In this document: positions 26,438 to 34,640 of the stretch, piece by piece | Position numbering within the stretch: the first letter of the stretch is position 1 | Layout of the letters: each line of letters starts with the position of its first letter | Assembly (NCBI GenBank): GCA_016791265.1 | Contig: JAEUMY010000018.1 | Span: 62,001 to 126,000, forward strand | Origin: Betaproteobacteria bacterium | GTDB lineage: Bacteria > Pseudomonadota > Gammaproteobacteria > Burkholderiales > Usitatibacteraceae | Direction: 5' to 3' | DNA: 64,000 nucleotides | Made by a program: the position numbers and the translations under genes | The notes under the pieces: generated by a model | Databases searched by the model: none | Told to the model about the DNA's origin: nothing | Seen by the model: the letters and a program-made list of their open reading frames with translations, nothing else

Positions 26438-27658
26438 CTACTTTGCTACGTCATCTGGACGTCGGAATAGAATCTCGACACAGAGAGTGCCGCGCTTAGC
26501 ACTGAACTTCGCTCGTTCCATCAAGTAGAAATCGAAGGCCATCAGCCGCGTTGTGCGCTCCCCGCGCTCAGCAATCATCTCGGCGGACTGAACTACTCTC
26601 AGCAGCTCAGAAACATCCAAAAGGTGAATGAATCCCTTGGTAGCGCTCATGAATTCCCTAACGAATGCTAAGTCGTACTTTCTTGGATTCTGAACGAGAT
26701 CAAACTCGGGGATCAGAATAATCGCATGCATCGGATGGGTCCTTTCAACTTCGATTGGAGTTCCCAATCGATCACAAACTAGAGCCCCTTGACGGAGCTG
26801 GCGTATGGCTCCTCTCAATTGGGCTACGGCCTTGTCAATGTGCTTCTCAACATCCGAGGCGAGCGCATCCCGACTAGGCAACCTCGACCGATTGAATATC
26901 GTCAGCGCCTTTGACTCAACAAGTACCGTACCAAATTGATGCGAGAGCAAGAGGTCCGTAAGTTCGCGCGTTCCCTTTCCTTTCGGCACTTGTGGACTAT
27001 GCACCGCACCGGAGAATTGAAGGTTGTCCGTCAACCACAAGGCCAGTTGCTCTTGTTGCCCGCCTTCGTCTGAATTAAAAAGGTGCACAGGGCTAGCAAC
27101 ACCACGATTGGTAATGTAGTGATTAACCGTCTCCTTCCAATCATGAATTGGCCGCACTGCAATTCGGAAGCATCCGACATGCTTAGCCTGAACTGAGAGA
27201 CCTTGAATCAAACTTCCAGCAGTGTCTTTGATCAAATCGTAGTCGGCGGCCCTAAACTCTGCGATAGATAGCAATTCCGATGCAGCGTCGGGAATATGAA
27301 TAGCAACGTCCGTCCATGCTGCGTTTAGCGCAAGCTCATTGAACAGAAATATCGGACACTGCTTGGCGCGCACGAGCGCCAGCAATGCCTGCCTCTCTAC
27401 TTCACGCTCGCCAATTGACCAAATGGTTGCGAGCTTTGCTGGATCATCAGCGACTCTCAGCCCATAAAGAAGACCGCCGTTACACGGAGCCAGCACTAGT
27501 TCAAGCTCGCACCCTTGAACGATGTATTTGAGTAGAAGAGTGCTCGCTTTGAGCAAAAGCGTAGGGACTGGACCCCCGGGGCCGTTAGCGCGGTCTATAC
27601 GAAGCAGTTGGGGCGTTGCAAGAAACTCAGATCGATAGTGTTCAGCGAGAATGTGCAT
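26438..27658 (-). CDS. Low-GC island protein with a PD-(D/E)xK nuclease-like core
   Basis: The product has 406 residues and I know no named family for it. The gene is near 50% GC by eye, clearly lower than its surroundings, and lacks the palindrome. In the second half, TRELTDLLLSHQFGTVLVES followed by K gives an Asp at 235, a hydrophobic strand and an E248-S-K250 motif, followed by a long helix (DVEKHIDKAVAQLRGAIRQL). This spacing fits the catalytic core of PD-(D/E)xK nucleases. The first half (for example CPIFLFNELALNAAWTDVAI) has no recognised fold. A role in DNA cleavage or host defence is a possibility from fold and composition only; no partner methylase, helicase or toxin is next to it. 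Confidence 0.7.
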   Translation of the reverse strand: MHILAEHYRSEFLATPQLLRIDRANGPGGPVPTLLLKASTLLLKYIVQGCELELVLAPCNGGLLYGLRVADDPAKLATIWSIGEREVERQALLALVRAKQCPIFLFNELALNAAWTDVAIHIPDAASELLSIAEFRAADYDLIKDTAGSLIQGLSVQAKHVGCFRIAVRPIHDWKETVNHYITNRGVASPVHLFNSDEGGQQEQLALWLTDNLQFSGAVHSPQVPKGKGTRELTDLLLSHQFGTVLVESKALTIFNRSRLPSRDALASDVEKHIDKAVAQLRGAIRQLRQGALVCDRLGTPIEVERTHPMHAIILIPEFDLVQNPRKYDLAFVREFMSATKGFIHLLDVSELLRVVQSAEMIAERGERTTRLMAFDFYLMERAKFSAKRGTLCVEILFRRPDDVAK

Positions 27659-27740
27659 CTCTAGTCTTCACTCTTTGAGGAATAGTCCTCACGACCGAAT
27701 AGCCAGTTGACCGGCGCAGAGCTAGGGGTCACGCCTATGT

Positions 27741-27960
27741 TCAGACCCACAAAAAGACCTTTGCTTCCTCCCGATCACCCGCGAATATTCGCATCCCCTT
27801 CTCCACAAGCGGCCCACACATGGTCGCCAGCACGGTGGGGATTTCCGCCAGCAGAATCGAAGTCCCCAACTCGTTGTTCAGCGCCGCCACCAACGCAGCA
27901 ACGTTCACCGCATCGCCATAGACCATGTAGCCACACGATCCGCGCTGCCAATGACGCCGG
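27741..27960 (-). pseudogene. Frameshifted remnant of a class III adenylate/guanylate cyclase
   Basis: Read leftward, one frame gives AGVIGSADR and a shifted frame then gives VYGDAVNVAALVAALNNELG followed by TSILLAE and an EKG end. Together these match the conserved G-x-I-G-S-x-x-R ... Y-G-D-A-V-N-x-A-A segment at the C terminus of class III cyclases. No start, no metal-binding Asp region and a frameshift between the two pieces show it is a fragment. A GCGAATATTCGC copy (27781-27792) lies where the last conserved basic segment should be. The fragment abuts the stop of the acyl-CoA hydrolase gene. Confidence 0.6.
27781..27792. repeat. GCGAATATTCGC palindrome inside the cyclase remnant
   Basis: A perfect copy that encodes R-I-F-A in the frame of the cyclase fragment. 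Confidence 0.9.
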
Positions 27961-27962
27961 CA

Positions 27963-30083
27963 TCAGAGATTCCCCGCGAACAGCTTTCGCACGAACATGT
28001 CGCGAAAGCTCTTGGCGTCCGCAAGGCCCAGCCGCTCCAGATATTCGCGCGGCGCCTCCCTGTCTACCCACAGGCTTTTAACGGCCATGGCCACGAGTTC
28101 GGTCGGGTGTTCCGTCGCGCGCTTCAGGCGCTTCAGCGCGCGCACGATGTGGAGCTCGTCCGCCGTGAGGTCGGTGCCGAAGGGGAAGTCGGGCAGGCGG
28201 GCTGCCTGACTCCAGGGATGCAGGATGTCGTCGAGCCGCTGCGGCAGGTTGTTGCGCTGCCGCTCGGGGATTTCGTAGTCCGCCGCGAGTTTGCCCGCAG
28301 CCTTGGCCTCGGCCACCAGCTGGGGTTGGAAGCGTGAATCGGCGATGGCCAGGAGCCGCTTGATGACCTCGCTGTCCGACTGGCCGCGGAGATCCGCCAC
28401 GCCGTACTCGGTCACCACCACGTCGCGCAGATGACGCGGGATGGTGACGTGACCGTAGTTCCAGACGATGCTGCTGGTGAGCCCGGCCTTCTTGTTCTCG
28501 TGCGTGGCGCGCAGCATCATGATGAGCCGCGCATCGGGCAATGCGTGCGACATGGCGACGAAGTTGTATTGCCCGCCCACACCGCTCACTACCTGCCCCG
28601 TGTCCAGCCCGTCGCTGACGGCAGCACCCATGAGCGTGACCATCATGGTGGTGTTCATGAAGCGTGCCTTGACGCGCTGCGCGCGCTTCAGCGCGTCGTC
28701 GCCGTAGAGCTGGTTGATGAAGTCGATGCGGGTCATGTCGATGCGCGCAAGCTCGTCTTTCGGCATGGTGCGCAGCCGCTCGTAGAAATCGCCCGGGCCC
28801 AGGAAGAAGCCGCCAGTCATGTGGATGCCGTGGCAGAGCGTGGTGCCGAGCATGGAGGCATGGATGACGGCCAGCGCCTGCTCATCTGCGAGATCATTGG
28901 CCGCGGTCGCGTCGCCGCAGACCAGCGAGTGGCCGACCAGCCGCGTGCCCTCGCGCAGGATGCCGAAGTGCAGCAGGAACGCGAGATCGCGCTCGCTGAG
29001 ATGCCGGTGGATGCGGCCTTCCTGCAGGAGCGCCGCCAGCGAGGCGGGCGTGACTTGCTCGCTGATGCGGCCCTCGTTGATGAGATGCTGCAACGCCGCG
29101 TCCGCATACACGCGGCGTCGGATGATGCCGGCATCGATGAGTTTCAGGAAACCGTTCACAAACATTTCCGAGCAGCCGTAGAGCCCCTGCTCGAAGCGGC
29201 CCAGCTCGCGCCCGGCGAGGTCGCCATGACAGAGCGCGTCGAGGATGGTGCGAAAATCATCGCCATGCCGGTCGCGCACGATCAGCGCCTGCGCGATGGC
29301 GTCACCCAGCGCGCCGATGCCGATCTGCAGCGTACCGCCATCGGCGACCAGGCTGGCCGCGTGCAGGCCGATGGCGTAGTCGGCGGTGCTGACCTTGCCG
29401 TTGGGCGGGGCGAAGAGCGTGTGGGTGGCCGCAGGGTCGGTGACGATGAAGTCCCACATCGCCGGATCGATCACGGCGTTGTTGGGCATGAAGGGCATCT
29501 TGCGATTGATGACCGCGACCGCGAGCAAGGGCGCACCCTCGGCACGCATGCGCTCGATCAGCTCTTTTGTGACGTCAGTGTTGCTGGAGAGGGACAGGCG
29601 CAGCGCAGCGCCCTCGCCCTCCGCCGCCACCGCCTGCGCCAGCACGTTGATACCCTGGACCGCCATGTCGCGCGCGACGAAGGTGTAGTTGGTGGAAATG
29701 TAGTTCTGCTGCGCGGTCTCGTTGCCGAGATAGTCGCCGGTCTTCAGGAAAAACTCGCGCACCTCGATGTTGGGCGGGAGCTCGCCCGCGCGCAGCGCCT
29801 TCACATAGTCGAGATCAGGATAGTCCGCGAACACGCGCTCGACCAGCGGCGCGAGGAAGTGCTGCTCCAGCTCGCTTTTTCCCACCGGCTTTTCCAGGGA
29901 GAGCGCCGTGACGATGACCAGCCGCCGCGCAGCGTCATCGCGGATGCGCCGATAGAGCGCATTCACCAGCGGGTTGGGTTTGCCGATGCCGAGCGGAATG
30001 CCGAGCACGATGTCGCCCGGCACGTGGGCGAGGATGGCGTCAACGCAGGCGTCGATCTGGTTGAAATGGCGGGGGGTGGTCAT
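27963..30083 (-). CDS. Acetyl-CoA hydrolase/CoA-transferase family protein
   Basis: The product has 706 residues, longer than the roughly 430-550 of typical Cat1-like CoA-transferases, yet homologous throughout. Landmarks are GDIVLGIPLGIGKPNPLVNA at the N terminus, NTDVTKELIERMR, GGTLQIGIGALGDAIAQAL in the middle, and GVGGQYNFVAMSHALPDAR and VVVTEYGVADLRGQSDSEVI at the C-terminal domain. The family moves CoA between short acyl groups or hydrolyses acyl-CoA, with a catalytic Glu that I cannot place with confidence. The start was chosen at MTTPRHFNQID; a longer frame upstream is non-conserved. A perfect 17-base dyad lies about 50 bases before the start. Confidence 0.88.
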   Translation of the reverse strand: MTTPRHFNQIDACVDAILAHVPGDIVLGIPLGIGKPNPLVNALYRRIRDDAARRLVIVTALSLEKPVGKSELEQHFLAPLVERVFADYPDLDYVKALRAGELPPNIEVREFFLKTGDYLGNETAQQNYISTNYTFVARDMAVQGINVLAQAVAAEGEGAALRLSLSSNTDVTKELIERMRAEGAPLLAVAVINRKMPFMPNNAVIDPAMWDFIVTDPAATHTLFAPPNGKVSTADYAIGLHAASLVADGGTLQIGIGALGDAIAQALIVRDRHGDDFRTILDALCHGDLAGRELGRFEQGLYGCSEMFVNGFLKLIDAGIIRRRVYADAALQHLINEGRISEQVTPASLAALLQEGRIHRHLSERDLAFLLHFGILREGTRLVGHSLVCGDATAANDLADEQALAVIHASMLGTTLCHGIHMTGGFFLGPGDFYERLRTMPKDELARIDMTRIDFINQLYGDDALKRAQRVKARFMNTTMMVTLMGAAVSDGLDTGQVVSGVGGQYNFVAMSHALPDARLIMMLRATHENKKAGLTSSIVWNYGHVTIPRHLRDVVVTEYGVADLRGQSDSEVIKRLLAIADSRFQPQLVAEAKAAGKLAADYEIPERQRNNLPQRLDDILHPWSQAARLPDFPFGTDLTADELHIVRALKRLKRATEHPTELVAMAVKSLWVDREAPREYLERLGLADAKSFRDMFVRKLFAGNL

Positions 30084-30133
30084 GGCGATGTGCTCCACGG
30101 GTCGGGCGGGCCGCAGTGGTTTCCGCAGCCCTC

Positions 30134-30150
30134 GCATAATCAGATTATGC
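30134..30150. promoter_or_regulatory. Perfect dyad GCATAATC-A-GATTATGC
   Basis: Eight-base arms around a single A in the intergenic space between the acyl-CoA hydrolase and DUF3500 genes. The arms include CATAAT, one base off a consensus -10, on both strands, so it could be an operator superimposed on promoters. Confidence 0.45.
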
Positions 30151-30231
30151 GCATCCGGCATGCTGGCGGGTAACCAATTCGCTTCGACCTGATGCTGATC
30201 AAATGCCCGTATCGACGGCAGCGTCGTCCAT

Positions 30232-30243
30232 GCGAATATTCGC
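30232..30243. repeat. GCGAATATTCGC palindrome, divergent intergenic
   Basis: A perfect copy 26 bases before the DUF3500 start codon. Confidence 0.9.
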
Positions 30244-30269
30244 CCTGGGCCATCTGACAGGAGCCTGTC

Positions 30270-31349
30270 ATGCCGATCGTCTTTCGCACCCTCTTCATCG
30301 GTCTGCTTGCCTGCACGCCGCTGCTTTCGACCGCCCACGACGGACCGCACTCCACCGCCGCCGCAGCCGCTGGCATGCGCGACGCCGCGACCGCGTGGCT
30401 CGCCACCCTCACGCCGGTCTTGCGGAAAGCCGCCGTTCGCGCCTTCGACGACGCCGACCGCTTCGACTGGCATTTCGTCCCGCGCTCGCGCAACGGCCTG
30501 TCGCTGAAAGAGATGGATGCGACGCAGCGCGCGGCCGCGCATGCGTTGCTGAAGCGCGCCCTCTCCGCCGCCGGCCACGCCAAGGTGACGAACATCATCG
30601 AACTGGAAGGGGTGCTGCGCGAGATCGAGACCTTCGGCAGTCTGCGCCGCGACCCGGAGAAATATCACCTCACCGTTTACGGCCAGCCGGATGCGAAGGC
30701 CAAATGGGGCTGGCGCTTCGAGGGCCATCACCTCTCGCTCAACTTCACCCTGGCGGGCGACCGGCTGGTGGTGGACACGCCAAGCTTTCTCGGCGCGAAT
30801 CCGGCCGAAGTGAAATCAGGACCGAAGGCGGGGCTGCGCGCACTGAAGCAGGAGGAGGATTTGGCGCGCGAGCTGCTGGCCTCACTCACACCTGAGCAGC
30901 GCCGCATCGCCCATTTTGACGCCCGCACCTACGGCGACATCGTCACCGGGGCAAAGGAGGTGGTGGCCCCGCTGGCGCCCGTCGGCCTGGCTGCTGCGCA
31001 GATGACGGAGACGCAGAAGACGCTGCTCGTGAAACTGATCAGCGAGCACGCGAACACCTTTGAACCCGGCCTCGCCACGGCGCGCCTGGCGCGGGTGAGT
31101 CATGGTCGCGCGGGCACCGAGGCAGTCGGGATCGATGCCATCCGCTTCGGCTGGGCCGGCGGCACCGAGCGCGGCCAGCCACACTACTACCGCATCCAGG
31201 GACCGCTGTTTCTCATCGAATACGATTCGTCACAGTCAAGCGGCAATCACATCCACACCGTGTGGCGGGACTTCACCGGAGACTTCGGGCGGGACTTGCT
31301 GCGGGAGCATTACTCGGACACGAAGGGCACCGGGCACAAGCATCAGTAG
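30270..31349 (+). CDS. DUF3500 secreted protein
   Basis: The product has 359 residues, with AGGAG six bases before the ATG and a signal peptide (MPIVFRTLFIGLLACTPLLS ending near TAHD). The mature part follows DUF3500: WHFVPRSRNGLSLKEMDATQ, ELEGVLREIETFGSLRRDPE, KYHLTVYG, WGWRFEGHHLSLNFTL and a C-terminal block with many His (GQPHYYRIQGPLFLIEYDSS, NHIHTVWRDFTGDFG). His- and Asp-rich clusters suggest metal binding, which is inference. The family is common in soil bacteria and has no known activity. It ends shortly before a REP-like inverted repeat. Confidence 0.9.
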   Translation: MPIVFRTLFIGLLACTPLLSTAHDGPHSTAAAAAGMRDAATAWLATLTPVLRKAAVRAFDDADRFDWHFVPRSRNGLSLKEMDATQRAAAHALLKRALSAAGHAKVTNIIELEGVLREIETFGSLRRDPEKYHLTVYGQPDAKAKWGWRFEGHHLSLNFTLAGDRLVVDTPSFLGANPAEVKSGPKAGLRALKQEEDLARELLASLTPEQRRIAHFDARTYGDIVTGAKEVVAPLAPVGLAAAQMTETQKTLLVKLISEHANTFEPGLATARLARVSHGRAGTEAVGIDAIRFGWAGGTERGQPHYYRIQGPLFLIEYDSSQSSGNHIHTVWRDFTGDFGRDLLREHYSDTKGTGHKHQ

Positions 31350-31353
31350 AGCC

Positions 31354-31435
31354 GTCACCCCGGCGAAAGCCAGGTCCAGCTCCGCTTCTCGCATGCACGA
31401 CAAAGCTGGGTCCCGGCTTTCGCCGGGGCGATGAC
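31354..31435. repeat. REP-like inverted repeat between convergent genes
   Basis: GTCACCCCGGCGAAAGCC (31354-31371) pairs with GGCTTTCGCCGGGGCGATGAC near 31415-31435, an incomplete palindromic repeat of the kind ending in C-C-C-G-G-C-G-A-A-A-G-C-C seen in many proteobacteria. It sits between the stops of two convergent genes and can serve as a bidirectional hairpin terminator. Confidence 0.75.
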
Positions 31436-32506
31436 CTACGCAGCCTTCCGCCGATTCGTTTCCAACCGCGCATCCACCCGCGCGACGATGGCATCCACCT
31501 CCGGATGCTTCATGCCGTGCTGCGCGGCGACGGCGCGGACCAGGCGATCCACGCGCTCGATGAACGGCGCGCCGCCAAACAGCGCACGCGCGGCCGAGGA
31601 AGGCGACCCCAGGCCTTGGGCTGCGGCTGCGTATTTCTCAAACGGCACCATGTCGCTTTCCTTCGCGCCGATCATCACGCAAAGCCGCGTCACCCAGTTG
31701 TAGATGTCGCGCGACTGGTTGAGGTCGGCATGCACGGCGTCCTTGATCGGCCGCATCTCGGTGTCGCCGATGCAGCGATAGTTGCCCGCCAACAGCATCG
31801 CCCACTTGGCGAGCGGCACGAAGACCGACTCATGCACCTTCAGCTTCACCGGCAACTCGATGTCCTGCCCCTTGTGATTGAACCGCACCATGTCGACCGA
31901 TGCCTCCAGATCACGCAGCATGGCCGTGTGCGCGTCGCTCTCGAAGCGTGCGGCCTTGAAGTTGGTGGGCAGGCGCACTTGCAGAACATTCACCGGCTCC
32001 TCCGCCGGGCGGAAGGCTTGCGGATCGGGGCTGCACAGGGTCATGTATCGGGGATCGAAGCCGTCCCACACGGTCGCGTCGGCGAAGCAATCGCGACAGG
32101 CCGTCACGTCCACGCCCGGCAATCGCGCGAGGTAAGGCAAGGGGGGCATGTTCATGATGGACATGGCGGGCACCTTCGCCTTCGCCACCGCATCAAGCAA
32201 TTCGCGCGCGCCGGTGGAGCGGTACTGCGGCTCCTGCATGGCGAGGGCGACGAGATCGAAGTCCTTCGGGTTCACGTCGGCGGGGCCGGCGGCTGAGAGC
32301 TTGCCCGGCGCGCGCCGGGAGTCGACTTCAACCAGTCCCTCGATGCCTTTCACGGGCATGCGAATGACTGCGCCATTGGCATTGAAGGCGGCGACTTCGG
32401 CAGGCAGACAGACAAGCGTCACGTCATGGCCGCCCAGGGCGAGTTTGGTGCCCAGCAGCGAGCCGTACGAGGCGCCCATGATGAGGATGCGGTATTTGCG
32501 ATGCAT
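31436..32506 (-). CDS. Ketopantoate-reductase-like (ApbA/PanE family) dehydrogenase
   Basis: The product has 356 residues. A Rossmann nucleotide motif opens the protein (ILIMGASYGSLLGTKLALGG), followed by DFDLVALAMQEPQY and a helical second domain containing PVKLKVHESVFVPLAKWAML, where the Lys-x-x-x-Glu/Asn arrangement of the family would lie. PanE reduces 2-dehydropantoate to pantoate with NADPH; this protein is somewhat longer and divergent, so another 2-oxo-acid or opine-type substrate is possible. No pantothenate gene is nearby. Confidence 0.75.
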   Translation of the reverse strand: MHRKYRILIMGASYGSLLGTKLALGGHDVTLVCLPAEVAAFNANGAVIRMPVKGIEGLVEVDSRRAPGKLSAAGPADVNPKDFDLVALAMQEPQYRSTGARELLDAVAKAKVPAMSIMNMPPLPYLARLPGVDVTACRDCFADATVWDGFDPRYMTLCSPDPQAFRPAEEPVNVLQVRLPTNFKAARFESDAHTAMLRDLEASVDMVRFNHKGQDIELPVKLKVHESVFVPLAKWAMLLAGNYRCIGDTEMRPIKDAVHADLNQSRDIYNWVTRLCVMIGAKESDMVPFEKYAAAAQGLGSPSSAARALFGGAPFIERVDRLVRAVAAQHGMKHPEVDAIVARVDARLETNRRKAA

Positions 32507-32683
32507 GGTTGTTTCCTCCGTTTTTTCTAGTGGCGAATGTTAGCCCCGAGGGCGACGGCATTCACGCACCGCGCACGCGTGGCGGCTGATACCGGAAGTA
32601 CGAGCGGCCGCAGGCGGCGTCCCGGATTTTTCACGGGGTCATGCAAGAATCCGCACCGACCCTTCCCCAACCGAGGACACGCC

Positions 32684-33496
32684 ATGAATCTTTCCACCCG
32701 CTTTCGAGACCTGCATCAATCCGGCCTCCTCGTTCTGCCCAACGCCTGGGATGCCGGCAGCGCGCGGCTCATGCAGGAGGCGGGCGCGACGGCCATCGCC
32801 ACGTCCAGCGCGGCGCTGGCCTGGTCCAATGGCTGGCCGGACGGCGATGCGTTGCCGCTCGACGTGCTGCTGCGTGCTGTGGGGGGGATCGCGCGCGTGA
32901 TCAGCGTGCCGCTCACGGTGGATGCGGAAGGCGGCTACTCCGACGACCCCGCGACCGTCGCGGAGAGCGTCCTCAAGATCGCGGACGCGGGCGCCGTCGG
33001 CATCAATCTGGAAGATGGCGGCGCGAGCGTGGACGTCACCTGCGCCAAGATCGCGAATATTCGCAAGCGGCTCGCCGCGGCGGGCGTCGACCTCTTCATC
33101 AACCTGCGCACGGATGTGTATCTGCGTCAGCTTGCGCCAGAAGACGAGCGCCTTGCGGAATCGCTCCGGCGCGCCAAACTCTATCGCGAAGCCGGCGCCG
33201 ATGGCCTCTTCGTACCCTTGGCGTCACAGGCTGAAGACATCAAGGCGCTGGCGGCGCAGCCGATGCCGCTGAATGTGATGGCCGTCCCCGGCCTGCCCGC
33301 GCTAGATGAGCTGAAATCGCTCGGTGCGCGCAGATTGAGCGCGGGCACGGCGGTGTGGGCCGCGTCGATGGGTCAGGCCATGCGGCTGGGCAAGGACTTC
33401 ATCGCGCATGGGAATGCCGACGCACTGTTCACGCCCGACAACATCAAGGGCGGATGGATGAACGGCCTCTTCGCGCTCAACCGCCCATCAGCTTGA
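32684..33496 (+). CDS. Isocitrate lyase/phosphoenolpyruvate mutase family protein
   Basis: The product has 270 residues, the usual length for the PEP mutase/isocitrate lyase branch. The barrel strands are clear: LLVLPNAWDAGSARLMQEAG, ATSSAALAWSNGWPDGD, PLTVDAEGGYSDDP (metal-binding Asp/Glu region), GAVGINLEDG and LFINLRTDVYL. Members cleave or rearrange C-C or C-P bonds of 2-hydroxy acids; this subgroup (often called carboxyvinyl-carboxyphosphonate mutase-like) has an unknown substrate. A palindrome copy encodes A-N-I-R. The start follows GAGGACACGCC. The last 20 bases overlap the end of the convergent HupE-like gene. Confidence 0.88.
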   Translation: MNLSTRFRDLHQSGLLVLPNAWDAGSARLMQEAGATAIATSSAALAWSNGWPDGDALPLDVLLRAVGGIARVISVPLTVDAEGGYSDDPATVAESVLKIADAGAVGINLEDGGASVDVTCAKIANIRKRLAAAGVDLFINLRTDVYLRQLAPEDERLAESLRRAKLYREAGADGLFVPLASQAEDIKALAAQPMPLNVMAVPGLPALDELKSLGARRLSAGTAVWAASMGQAMRLGKDFIAHGNADALFTPDNIKGGWMNGLFALNRPSA

Positions 33497-34640
33497 GGTC
33501 GAACGCGCGCTCGACAAACCAACCCAGCGCCAGAAGCATCGTCACCACAGACCCGCCGATGAACACGACCTTGCGATAGAACGGCGTGTCCCGCAGCAGG
33601 AACGCGACGGGCAGGAACACGGCCACGATGGCGAGCTGCCCCAGCTCCACGCCGAGGTTGAAGCCAAAGAGCGACAACACCAGCGCGTCGCGCGGCAAGC
33701 CCAGATCGGCCAGCACGCTGGCGAAGCCGAAGCCGTGAATGAGACCAAAGACGAAGGCGACCAGCCAGCGGCGCTTTTCCACGACGGGCCACACGTTGTT
33801 CAACGCGGCCAGCACCACCGACAGCGCGATGGCCGACTCGACGAGGCGCGAAGGCAGCGTGACGACCTCCAGCGCCGCGAGCGAGAGCGTGATGGAGTGC
33901 GCGACCGTGAACGCGGTCACCACCCACAACACCTCCCTGAATGCGTCGCCGAATCGGGTCACGCCGCGCCACACGCGCGAACGCTGCACCACTTCATGCA
34001 CCAAGACCGCCGGCAGCAGCAACGCCAGCAGAAAGAGAATGTGGTCGAAGCCGATCCAGATGTGCCACACGCCTTCGACGATGTAGTGGCCGAACTGTTT
34101 GAGGCGCGACGTCTCGCCGGCCTTGAACGCGAGCGCGCCTGAGCTGGGCGACAGCACGGCGGCGTGTTGAATGCCGTCCAGCTCGAGCTTCAGGAGGCCG
34201 CGGTGCAAGGTGTCGATGTCGAAGAGCAGCCGGTATTGCAGTGTCAGCGCGTCACCGCCTGCCGGGCACTGGCCGGCGAAGCGCAGCACGGCGTAAGCGC
34301 CATCGGTGTGGCTGTCGACGAGATGCTCCGTGACCCTGAGGCCGCAGTCGCCGCCCCCGCGTTGCAGGGCGAGGCGCGGTAGGGCCCACGCGGCGATGGC
34401 GTCATGCCGCGCCTTCACCTCGCCCCAGGTGATTTCACCGTTGGCATCGGCATCGAGACCGATGGCGAAGTCGATGTCGCGAAGCGCGATGTCCCACTGC
34501 CCGGCGACGTCGCGGCCCTGCACCTTGACCGAGAGATAGCTGTCGCTGGCTTTGTGCGCGGCCGCGGGCGGGGCGAAGCTGGTCAGAGCAGCGGCGATCA
34601 GCCAGAGCAGCGTCGCGACATTGAATCGAAGGCTGCTCAT
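33477..34640 (-). CDS. HupE/UreJ-family membrane protein with EF-hand-like loop
   Basis: The product has 387 residues. A signal peptide is followed by a periplasmic domain of about 180 residues that contains D-A-D-A-N-G-E-I-T-W-G-E, a canonical EF-hand calcium loop pattern. The C-terminal half holds about six membrane helices with the HupE/UreJ signature: HIWIGFDHILFLLALLLPAV, TAFTVAHSITLSLA and FGLIHGFGFASVLADLGLP, rich in His that could bind nickel or cobalt. Its ATG overlaps the stop of the TPR gene (ATGA). HupE proteins import nickel or cobalt; this long two-domain version may instead be coupled to a secreted TPR partner. Confidence 0.85.
   Translation of the reverse strand: MSSLRFNVATLLWLIAAALTSFAPPAAAHKASDSYLSVKVQGRDVAGQWDIALRDIDFAIGLDADANGEITWGEVKARHDAIAAWALPRLALQRGGGDCGLRVTEHLVDSHTDGAYAVLRFAGQCPAGGDALTLQYRLLFDIDTLHRGLLKLELDGIQHAAVLSPSSGALAFKAGETSRLKQFGHYIVEGVWHIWIGFDHILFLLALLLPAVLVHEVVQRSRVWRGVTRFGDAFREVLWVVTAFTVAHSITLSLAALEVVTLPSRLVESAIALSVVLAALNNVWPVVEKRRWLVAFVFGLIHGFGFASVLADLGLPRDALVLSLFGFNLGVELGQLAIVAVFLPVAFLLRDTPFYRKVVFIGGSVVTMLLALGWFVERAFDLKLMGG

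Noticed and set aside
28431..30173. A 580-codon rightward frame opposite the acyl-CoA hydrolase gene
   Set aside because: Antisense to a conserved gene, no domain similarity, no ribosome-binding site.
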